This document shows, one piece after another, positions 1 through 5,483 of a stretch of 7,534 nt of DNA (within the stretch, counting starts at the first letter, position 1; each line of letters starts with the position of its first letter). The stretch is from Hyphomicrobium sp. Its GTDB lineage: Bacteria > Pseudomonadota > Alphaproteobacteria > Rhizobiales > Hyphomicrobiaceae. A program made the translations under genes and the position numbers. The stretch covers positions 1 through 7,534 of the forward strand of contig JAUVPN010000128.1 of NCBI GenBank assembly GCA_030598645.1, in the 5' to 3' direction. The notes below the pieces were generated by a model. That model was not told the origin of the DNA. It ran no database searches and saw only the letters and a list, made by a program, of their open reading frames with translations.

Positions 1-141
1 GGTCTGATACCTTTGGTGAAGGTCTTCACCACGAAGGAATTGGAAGACAGCTTGACGAATGCCGGTTTTGAGATCGACTATCAATGGCGACCGGGTAAAA
101 GCAAGGCCGTGTTTATTATAGCAAAGAAGGTTGCCCAGTAG
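1..141 (+). CDS. SAM-dependent methyltransferase, C-terminal end (partial)
   Basis: Frame 1 is open from the window edge to a TAG at 139-141 and gives 46 residues. The segment reads FTTKELEDSLTNAGFEIDY, then QWRPGKSKAVFIIAKK. This matches the last helix and two strands of class I SAM-dependent methyltransferases, where an 'L...AGFEI...W.PGK.KAVFIVAKK' ending is common. The SAM-binding motifs lie upstream of the window, so neither substrate nor full length can be judged. It reads in the same direction as the dodecin gene but is 274 bases from it, with a promoter-like region between, so the two are probably separate transcripts. The family call is an inference from the tail only. Confidence 0.7.
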   Translation, partial: GLIPLVKVFTTKELEDSLTNAGFEIDYQWRPGKSKAVFIIAKKVAQ

Positions 142-163
142 GAAGCTTCCTATATATGCCGTG

Positions 164-183
164 CGTCCTGAGCTCGCCGGACG
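164..183 (+). terminator. weak hairpin after the methyltransferase gene
   Basis: CGTCC (164-168) pairs with GGACG (179-183) around a 10-base loop, 22 bases after the methyltransferase stop. A perfect 10-bp palindrome, GGAAGCTTCC (141-150), also abuts the stop codon. Neither is followed by a T run, so termination here is only a suggestion. Confidence 0.2.
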
Positions 184-222
184 AACTCTTATGCCCGGCC
201 CCGTTACCCGCATGGCGCCAAC

Positions 223-239
223 TCACATTAATAGTGTGA
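223..239. repeat. inverted repeat TCACA-N7-TGTGA
   Basis: TCACA (223-227) and TGTGA (235-239) form an inverted repeat around TTAATAG, 15 bases before the FixK/FNR box. It has the half-sites of a CRP site in reverse order, so it is not a CRP site. It may be an operator for another dimeric regulator, or chance. Confidence 0.3.
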
Positions 240-254
240 AGGAAGTCAGAAAGC

Positions 255-268
255 TTGACGTGGATCAA
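255..268. promoter_or_regulatory. FixK/FNR-type box, TTGACGTGGATCAA
   Basis: The 14-mer TTGAC-GTGG-ATCAA is a perfect match to the FNR/FixK consensus TTGA-N6-TCAA, and even to the fuller TTGAY-N4-ATCAA form. It lies in intergenic DNA 147 bases before the dodecin ATG, the nearest downstream gene. In alphaproteobacteria such boxes bind FixK, FnrL or related regulators that activate genes at low oxygen. Its centre (261.5) lies about 68 bases before the start point expected from the TATAAT at 318-323, within reach of class I activation but not at a standard register. The match is seen directly; the regulator is inferred. Confidence 0.65.
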
Positions 269-317
269 CGGCTATCCCAATAGCGGCAAGACCGTCGCAA
301 TTCTTTATGGACGGATT

Positions 318-323
318 TATAAT
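318..323 (+). promoter_or_regulatory. candidate -10 element (TATAAT) for the dodecin gene
   Basis: A perfect TATAAT stands at 318-323, placing transcription start near 330 and leaving an untranslated leader of about 85 bases before the dodecin gene. No recognisable -35 hexamer lies 16-18 bases upstream (the bases there are around TCGCAA). This would suit an activator-dependent promoter served by the FixK/FNR box at 255-268. Confidence 0.4.
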
Positions 324-415
324 TCTGTGTCAGCGCTAACCAAATCCACTCTGCTAATGATGCCTTTTCAACTGCGCTCGCACGGCGCTTAGCACAAAGA
401 CCGACGGAGACTTTA

Positions 416-631
416 ATGCCGGACAGCATGTATAAAGTGATCGAGTTGATCGGTGTCAGTAAAAAGTCATGGGAGAAAGCAGCCAAATCAGCAGTCAAGG
501 AAGCTAGCAAGCACCTGCGAGACCTGCGAGTGGCTGAGGTCGCCGAGCAGGATCTCGTGATTGAAGATGGCAAGGTTGTCGCCTATCGCACTAAGGTGAG
601 GGTCTCCTTCAAGTATCAAGGCACGAGCTAA
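416..631 (+). CDS. dodecin-family protein without the flavin-stacking Trp
   Basis: This 71-residue protein has the dodecin layout: a beta strand (MYKVIELIGVS), a single helix (about residues 16-34), then two long strands (LRVAEVAEQDLVIEDGK and VVAYRTKVRVSFKY). Dodecins form hollow dodecamers that store or buffer flavins, and a Thermus member is reported to hold both FMN and CoA. In classical members a Trp follows 'LR' at the strand start and a Gln sits in 'HYQV'. Here these positions are Val39 and Arg58, so the usual isoalloxazine sandwich is missing and the ligand is uncertain. The ATG at 416 has GGAGA (406-410) five bases before it; an in-frame ATG at 428 is possible but lacks this spacing. 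A FixK/FNR box lies upstream, suggesting low-oxygen induction. Family assignment is secure; ligand and role are not. Confidence 0.88.
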   Translation: MPDSMYKVIELIGVSKKSWEKAAKSAVKEASKHLRDLRVAEVAEQDLVIEDGKVVAYRTKVRVSFKYQGTS

Positions 632-661
632 GGCTCGGAAGCGGCTCAGGCTACTCTCTCA

Positions 662-702
662 GCGGCTAGGTGCCGCTCTTACAATAATTGGCACCTAGCT
701 GC
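662..702. terminator. long inverted repeat, possible dodecin terminator
   Basis: GCGGCTAGGTGCC (662-674) pairs with GGCACCTAGCTGC (690-702): 13 pairs with one G-T, around a 15-base loop. It begins 30 bases after the dodecin stop and sits where a terminator would be expected, but no T run follows. A competing small hairpin, AGCGGC (661-666) with GCCGCT (672-677), shares its left arm. Confidence 0.4.
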
Positions 703-707
703 CGAGC

Positions 708-736
708 ATGTCCGCTCTTGGGGCTAAAGCGGACAT
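708..736. repeat. palindromic repeat, copy 1
   Basis: ATGTCCGCT (708-716) and AGCGGACAT (728-736) form a perfect 9-bp stem with an 11-base loop. It shares its stem with the palindrome at 754-781, so this is a repeated unit and not a lone hairpin. I recall the same core as a dispersed repeat in rhizobial genomes; that recollection needs a genome search. Confidence 0.65.
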
Positions 737-753
737 CCCTGATGAGCGCTCCA

Positions 754-781
754 ATGTCCGCTTTTGACCCAAAGCGGACAT
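754..781. repeat. palindromic repeat, copy 2
   Basis: ATGTCCGCTTT (754-764) and AAAGCGGACAT (771-781) form a perfect 11-bp stem closed by the 6-base loop TGACCC. It is the cleaner of the two adjacent copies, 17 bases from copy 1 and in the same orientation. It could act as a bidirectional transcription barrier, an mRNA stabilising hairpin, or be a non-autonomous short palindromic element. Confidence 0.7.
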
Positions 782-913
782 GCAGAATTTGAGACAACGA
801 GTTCAGTCAGGATAAAAGAAAGCCGCTGATCCTAAGAGGCCGAAACCGTTCAATTTCTACTTTACCGGGCGAAGGGCACACTCTTTGATATGCGGCGCTT
901 TGCCGTTTGGGCG

Positions 914-927
914 TTGATGCGCGTCAA
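914..927. promoter_or_regulatory. FixK/FNR-type box, TTGATGCGCGTCAA
   Basis: TTGAT-GCGC-GTCAA matches TTGA-N6-TCAA exactly and departs from TTGAT-N4-ATCAA at one base. Its centre is 88 bases before the ATG at 1009. If it acts as a class II site (centre near -41.5), transcription would start near 962, leaving a leader of about 47 bases. A TATGTA at 945-950 is the nearest -10-like hexamer but sits a few bases too close. It is the second perfect box in the window and links the operon with the dodecin gene. Confidence 0.6.
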
Positions 928-932
928 TGTGG

Positions 933-954
933 ATGTACTTTGTGTATGTACTTT
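933..954 (+). repeat. 9-bp direct repeat ATGTACTTT
   Basis: ATGTACTTT occurs at 933-941 and again at 946-954, a 13-base period, immediately after the FixK/FNR box and over the expected core promoter. It may be a pair of regulator half-sites or a slippage relic. Confidence 0.5.
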
Positions 955-1008
955 TCACGCGTTTAGTTACGCTTGCGCATCAAGCGTTCTACGGCGAGTG
1001 ACTTGTAT

Positions 1009-3288
1009 ATGAGTAGTTCGGCCACTCCAATCAGCACTGACAAACCAGTCGCCCCATCGGGCACCGATCCTTTTGCCGAGGCCTGGGCCTACTGGGTCGA
1101 CGCGTGTCAGCGTGCGGTGCTCTTCCTGGACGTCATGCAGCAGCGCAGTGAGCGCTACCGGGAGCATGCGGCGAAAACGGCGCCGCACGTGCTGAAGTTC
1201 GGTTGCGAGCTCATTCTGGACGGGCGCAGGCTTCCGCGGCCGGTCAATTACGCTCTGGTCCGCATCGTGCCGCCTGAGGGTGTCGAGATCGGCGCAAACC
1301 ATCGGCCATTCGTCATCGTTGATCCGCGCGCTGGCCACGGCCCCGGTATCGGGGGGTTCAAGGCAGACAGCGAGATCGGTGCCGCACTCAAGGCTGGCAA
1401 CCCATGCTACCTCATAGGTTTCTTGCCGGACCCGGTCCCCGGCCAGACGATCGAGGACATCGCTCATGCCGAGGCTGCCTTCCTCGAGCGCGTGATTTCT
1501 CTTCATCCTGAAGCCGAGGGGCGGCCAGCTGTGATCGGCAACTGTCAGGCCGGGTGGGCGATCATGATGCTCGCAGCTGTTAGGCCTGATCTGTTTGGTC
1601 CTGTCGTCGTAGCCGGCTCGCCACTGTCGTATTGGGCGGGCGTGCACGGACAGAACCCCATGCGCTACACGGGCGGGCTGTTAGGCGGTAGCTGGCTCGC
1701 GGCTTTTTTCGGAGACCTAGGGAACGGCCAGTTCGATGGCGCGTGGCTTGTCACGAACTTTGAGAACCTCAACCCTGCAAACACGCTTTGGACGAAGCAA
1801 TACAACGTTTACTCCAAGATCGACAAAGAGCCGCCGCGGTATCTTGAATTCGAGCAGTATTGGGGCGGACTCGTTCTACTCAATGCAGCGGAAATGCAAT
1901 TCATCGTCGATGAACTGTTTGTCGGGAACAAGCTTTCCACAGCAGAGATCGTATGGTCCGATGGTTCCCGCGTCGATTTGCGCAACATCCGCTCACCCAT
2001 CCTCGCCTTCTGCTCAAAGGGCGATAACATCACACCTCCCCAGCAGGCACTGGATTGGATCCTCGACCTTTACGCAAGTGTCGATGACATTAGGGCGCAC
2101 GGTCAAACTATCGTTTATGCGGTTCACGAGTCGATCGGTCATCTCGGCATCTTCGTCTCAGGCTCTGTCGCGAAAAAAGAGCATGACCAGTTTGCGAGCA
2201 ACATGGATTTGATCGATGTGTTGCCGCCAGGTCTCTACGAAGCAGTGATGACGCCCAAGGATCCAAAAAATTCGACAGCCGACCTGATCAGCGGCGACTA
2301 TCTCGTGCGTTTTGAAGCCAGAACGCTTGACGACATCCGGGCGCTAGGCGGCAACGATGAGGAAGACGATCGCAAGTTCGCGACGGCTGCAAGAGTGTCG
2401 GAGATCAATCTCGGTCTTTATCGCACGTTCATTCAACCGTGGGTGCGGCTCTGGGCCAATGAAGAGTTTGCGGAATGGATGCGTCGGCTTCACCCTCTGC
2501 GCCTGCAGCACGAGATATTCTCGCGCGCCAATCCGTTGATGGGTCCCCAGTTATCATCTCTCGAATACGTGCGGGAAACCCGCCAACCGGTCTCGGCGGA
2601 GAATACTTTCTGGGAAGCGCAGGAGAGGCTTTCGGACTGGATCAAGACGTCGTTGGACGCCTATCGAGACGTTCGTGATCACATGCTAGAAGCATCCTTC
2701 CACGCGGCTTTCGGCTCGCCTCTCCTGCAGGCGCTCGTCGGGCTCAAGGCGTCCGATTCCAGCCCACGTCGCAGGCCGAGCATGGACGCCGCGCACCGCG
2801 CCTTGGTCCATCAACGGATCGAAGAGCTGAAGGACAGGATCCCGCAAGGAGGTCCGCGAGAGGCGGCGATACGGGCGCTCCTGTATATACGCTTGCCGGA
2901 AGGCGTCGCCGACGAGCGCGGTTTTCGGTTCCTTCAGCGGCTTCGAGATGAGACCGGTCGAGGTCTCACGCTTGCGGCATTCAAGACGCTCTTGCGCGAG
3001 CAGTATTTCATGCTGTTGCTCGATGAACCTCATGCCGTCGAGGTGATCCCTGAACTGCTCGCCAAGGACCCTGACCTGGCCTACCGCCTGGCAAAGAACC
3101 TACGCCGCTTGATTGACGTCGTAGGCGTGCGGAGCAAACTGGGAAAGACTCGTTTGGCGGAGATCGAGTCCCTCTTCGAACGCGGCGGCCTCAGTGGAGT
3201 TTCTCTGATTGCTGATCGGGAAGATAAGCATTTAGGAACTGTTCACCCGGTGCGGCCCCATGCAGCCAGGAGTACGAAGCACGTCTGA
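1009..3288 (+). CDS. DUF3141 protein, PHA-synthase-like alpha/beta hydrolase
   Basis: The product is 759 residues from ATG 1009, which has GGCGAG (993-998) ten bases upstream. An in-frame TTG at 973 would add 12 residues but has no visible ribosome site. The N-terminal half resembles the DUF3141 / PhaC-like alpha/beta hydrolase family, with conserved stretches VDPRAGHGPGIGGFKADSEIG, IGNCQAGW, FENLNPANTLWTKQYN, CSKGDNITPP and ESIGHLGIFVSG. These supply a probable triad of Cys179 (GNCQAG, the lipase-box position), Asp339 and His378, as in polyhydroxyalkanoate synthases, where the Cys carries the growing acyl chain. The C-terminal half (about 420-740) is largely helical, carries no motif I can name, and is typical of the family's length. 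No signal peptide or membrane segment is apparent, so it is probably cytoplasmic. It leads an operon with Pta, AckA and FabI, which suggests acyl-thioester chemistry. Whether it polymerises, hydrolyses or transfers acyl groups is unknown. Confidence 0.9.
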   Translation: MSSSATPISTDKPVAPSGTDPFAEAWAYWVDACQRAVLFLDVMQQRSERYREHAAKTAPHVLKFGCELILDGRRLPRPVNYALVRIVPPEGVEIGANHRPFVIVDPRAGHGPGIGGFKADSEIGAALKAGNPCYLIGFLPDPVPGQTIEDIAHAEAAFLERVISLHPEAEGRPAVIGNCQAGWAIMMLAAVRPDLFGPVVVAGSPLSYWAGVHGQNPMRYTGGLLGGSWLAAFFGDLGNGQFDGAWLVTNFENLNPANTLWTKQYNVYSKIDKEPPRYLEFEQYWGGLVLLNAAEMQFIVDELFVGNKLSTAEIVWSDGSRVDLRNIRSPILAFCSKGDNITPPQQALDWILDLYASVDDIRAHGQTIVYAVHESIGHLGIFVSGSVAKKEHDQFASNMDLIDVLPPGLYEAVMTPKDPKNSTADLISGDYLVRFEARTLDDIRALGGNDEEDDRKFATAARVSEINLGLYRTFIQPWVRLWANEEFAEWMRRLHPLRLQHEIFSRANPLMGPQLSSLEYVRETRQPVSAENTFWEAQERLSDWIKTSLDAYRDVRDHMLEASFHAAFGSPLLQALVGLKASDSSPRRRPSMDAAHRALVHQRIEELKDRIPQGGPREAAIRALLYIRLPEGVADERGFRFLQRLRDETGRGLTLAAFKTLLREQYFMLLLDEPHAVEVIPELLAKDPDLAYRLAKNLRRLIDVVGVRSKLGKTRLAEIESLFERGGLSGVSLIADREDKHLGTVHPVRPHAARSTKHV

Positions 3289-3315
3289 GCAAAGCGCGGA
3301 CGGGCCGAGCACAAT

Positions 3316-4260
3316 ATGAAGCCTCGGACAAAACATGAGAAATACGAACGTTTAATTGCGGCAACCAAGGGCCTGCCGGCTCTCGCAACAGCTGTCGCTC
3401 ATCCCTGTGATGAAACCTCGCTCCGGGGAGTACTAGACGCGGCTGAAGCAGGAATTATTGCCCCGATTCTCGTCGGCCCTCACGAGAGGGTCCGCAGCCT
3501 TGCAAATTCGCTCAATCTCGACATCGAAGTCATCGAAGTCATCGATGTCCCACACAGTGTGGCGGCTGCTGAGAAAGCCGTCGAACTCGTCCGAACGGGC
3601 AAGGCCGAACTTTTGATGAAAGGCAGCCTGCATTCGGATGAGCTACTGGGAGCAGTCACGAAGCGAGAAACTGGACTCCGCACAGGGCGGCGCATCAGCC
3701 ACGTCTTCGTTATGGACGTTCCCACTCATCCCGAGACGCTATTTATTACCGATGCGGCTGTGAACATCGCACCCGATCTCATGGCCAAGCGCGACATCGT
3801 TCAGAATGTCATTGATCTCTTTGTCGGGCTTGATCTTGGCACGCCGAAGGTTGCAATTTTGTCAGCGGTCGAGACGGTGACTGAGAGCATTCCCTCAACG
3901 ATTGATGCGGCCGCTCTCTGCAAGATGGCCGACCGAGGTCAGATCACCGGCGGAGAGCTTGATGGGCCGCTGGCGTTTGACAATGCTGTCAGCCCCGAAG
4001 CTGCACGAATCAAAGGCATTAAATCTTCCGTGGCAGGTCAGGCGCAGATCCTGGTCGTGCCCGACCTCGAGGCGGGCAACATGCTCGCCAAGAATCTGAC
4101 GTTCCTCTCGAATGCCGATGCGGCTGGCATCGTCCTTGGCGCGCGCGTTCCGATCATCTTGACGTCGCGTGCGGACAATCTCAGGACGCGGATGGCGTCC
4201 TGTGCGGTGGCCATGCTTCTCGCCCACAGCAAAAGGGCGAAGGAACCGATCCAGGCTTGA
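3316..4260 (+). CDS. pta: phosphate acetyl/butyryltransferase
   Basis: The 314-residue protein belongs to the PTA/PTB family, which interconverts acyl-CoA plus phosphate with acyl-phosphate plus CoA in the cytoplasm. Family signatures are visible in order: MKGSLHSDELLGAV (101-114), TDAAVNIAPDL (145-155), KVAILSAVETV (178-188), DGPLAFDNAVS (216-226), PDLEAGNMLAKNL (249-261) and a late SRADN (284-288). It is a short stand-alone form, lacking the N-terminal DRTGG/CobB-like part of long Pta and the MaoC-type hydratase domain fused to some relatives. The sequence does not settle whether acetyl, propionyl or butyryl is the true acyl group. It starts 27 bases after the DUF3141 stop with only a weak ribosome site, and ends 5 bases before the kinase ATG. 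Residues 70-78 are an exact-then-near triplication of IEV at DNA level. Confidence 0.9.
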   Translation: MKPRTKHEKYERLIAATKGLPALATAVAHPCDETSLRGVLDAAEAGIIAPILVGPHERVRSLANSLNLDIEVIEVIDVPHSVAAAEKAVELVRTGKAELLMKGSLHSDELLGAVTKRETGLRTGRRISHVFVMDVPTHPETLFITDAAVNIAPDLMAKRDIVQNVIDLFVGLDLGTPKVAILSAVETVTESIPSTIDAAALCKMADRGQITGGELDGPLAFDNAVSPEAARIKGIKSSVAGQAQILVVPDLEAGNMLAKNLTFLSNADAAGIVLGARVPIILTSRADNLRTRMASCAVAMLLAHSKRAKEPIQA

Positions 4261-4265
4261 GAGCC

Positions 4266-5483
4266 ATGTCCGACACCATCCTCGTGGTCAACGCCGGAAG
4301 CTCGAGCATTAAGTACCAGCTATTCGCGGTTGGCGCTGATGACTGGCTCGAGCGGCGCATAAAAGGGCAGATAGAGGGCATCGGCACTCGCCCTCGGCTG
4401 CTGAGCAAAAGCGCCACGGGAGAGACACTCATCGATGAGACATGGGCCCCGGCGGAGGTAAGCAACGTTCCGGCGGCGCTCGACAAGGTCGTTAGCTTCT
4501 TGCGCGGTCAGATTGGGGGAGAGCTACCGATTGCGATCGGTCACCGTGTTGTGCACGGCGGCCCCGATTATAGCGAGCCGACCATTGCCAGCGATGCAGT
4601 CCTTGATCGGCTTGAGCTCTTGGTTCCGCTGGCTCCTCTCCATCAGGCAAATAACCTTGCTCCAATTCGCGCAATCCTAACGCGACAGCCTCAAGTACTG
4701 CAGGTTGCCTGCTTCGATACAGCATTCCATCGAGGCCATCCGGAGGTCGCCGATCGCTTTGCGATCCCCGAAGAGCTTTATTCGGAAGGTGTGCGTCGCT
4801 ACGGATTTCACGGCCTGTCGTACGAGTATATTGCGAACCAGCTTAGTGAGGTCGCGCCCGAAATTGCCGACCGTCGGGTCATTGTTGCGCATCTCGGCAG
4901 TGGCGCGTCCATGTGCGCCATCGCTGAGGGGAGAAGCGTGGAAAGTACGATGGGTTTCACGGCGCTCGATGGTCTTCCCATGGGAACACGGCCCGGTCAT
5001 CTCGACCCCGGCATTGTTCTCTACCTCATGAGCGAGAAGCAAATGAGCGCCAAGGCGATCGAGCGCTTCCTTTATAACGATTGCGGTCTCAAAGGCCTTT
5101 CGGGAATCAGCAACGATGTGAGAGAATTGCTCGAGAGCGCAGATCCGCGGGCCAAGCTCGCGCTGGAATATTTTGTCTACCGCATCGCACTCTTTACTGG
5201 AATGCTTGCAGCGGCGATGGGCGGCATCGACGGTTTCGTTTTTACGGCGGGCATTGGCGAGAACGCAACCGCTATCCGCGAAGCGGTTGTGCGCCGCCTT
5301 TCATGGCTCGGCCTCGCACTCTCCGTCCAGGAAAACGCAAAGGGTGCACTGCGTATTTCGCGCAAGCGGTCGCGCGTTGCCTGCTTTGTCATTCCGACCG
5401 ACGAGGAGCTGATGATTGCTCGCCACACGCTGCGTGTGCTGCGAGGAAAAAAACCGGTACTGCTTGAGGAGAGACGGGCATGA
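4266..5483 (+). CDS. ackA: acetate/propionate-family kinase
   Basis: The 405-residue protein is a full-length acetokinase-family enzyme, converting acyl-phosphate plus ADP to carboxylate plus ATP, or the reverse. Landmarks are VVNAGSSSIKY (phosphate site, Asn9), GHRVVHGG (Arg94), CFDTAFH (Asp151), HLGSGASMCAI (His209), FTALDGLPMGTRPGHLDPG (Arg242), FTAGIGENA and IPTDEELMIARHT (Glu380/381). These match the catalytic Asn, two Arg, Asp, His and Glu of the Methanosarcina enzyme. ATG 4266 is chosen because MSDTILVVNAGSSS fits the family N-terminus. An in-frame TTG at 4257 overlaps the pta stop by four bases (TTGA) and sits about 11 bases after AAGGAA, so a start there is possible. It pairs with the preceding phosphotransacylase and overlaps fabI by 4 bases. 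Substrate length cannot be fixed from sequence. Confidence 0.94.
   Translation: MSDTILVVNAGSSSIKYQLFAVGADDWLERRIKGQIEGIGTRPRLLSKSATGETLIDETWAPAEVSNVPAALDKVVSFLRGQIGGELPIAIGHRVVHGGPDYSEPTIASDAVLDRLELLVPLAPLHQANNLAPIRAILTRQPQVLQVACFDTAFHRGHPEVADRFAIPEELYSEGVRRYGFHGLSYEYIANQLSEVAPEIADRRVIVAHLGSGASMCAIAEGRSVESTMGFTALDGLPMGTRPGHLDPGIVLYLMSEKQMSAKAIERFLYNDCGLKGLSGISNDVRELLESADPRAKLALEYFVYRIALFTGMLAAAMGGIDGFVFTAGIGENATAIREAVVRRLSWLGLALSVQENAKGALRISRKRSRVACFVIPTDEELMIARHTLRVLRGKKPVLLEERRA

Larger units (their letters stand above)
632..1008. other. 377-base intergenic region between dodecin and the DUF3141 operon
   Basis: No credible coding sequence is seen here. The left part (662-781) holds three hairpin-forming inverted repeats, two of which share the core ATGTCCGCT / AGCGGACAT. 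The right part holds a perfect FixK/FNR box (914-927), a 9-bp direct repeat (933-954) and the leader of the DUF3141 gene. I looked for a Pho box, because a pta-ackA operon in Sinorhizobium has been reported to be PhoB-controlled, and did not see one. Confidence 0.6.

Noticed and set aside
265..573. 102-residue open frame on the minus strand over the dodecin gene
   Set aside because: It is antisense to a clear dodecin, rich in Ser/Arg, and has no family signature.
662..781. Short CRISPR-like array
   Set aside because: Only two related palindromic units occur, separated by 17 bases of unrelated DNA, with no further repeats, regular spacers or cas genes.
782..1008. Pho box before the operon
   Set aside because: PhoB control has been reported for a Sinorhizobium pta-ackA operon, but no pair of TGTCA-like direct repeats with 11-base spacing is visible here.
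973..1008. TTG start at 973 for the DUF3141 gene
   Set aside because: No ribosome site precedes it and the 12 added residues show no family resemblance; ATG 1009 has GGCGAG at a workable distance.
967..1647. 226-residue open frame on the minus strand
   Set aside because: It lies wholly against the conserved N-terminal part of the DUF3141 gene, its product has no recognisable domain, and high-GC codon bias readily opens this antisense frame.
1736..2212. 158-residue open frame on the plus strand inside DUF3141
   Set aside because: It is a frame-shifted shadow of the hydrolase domain; the true frame has continuous conserved motifs through this region.
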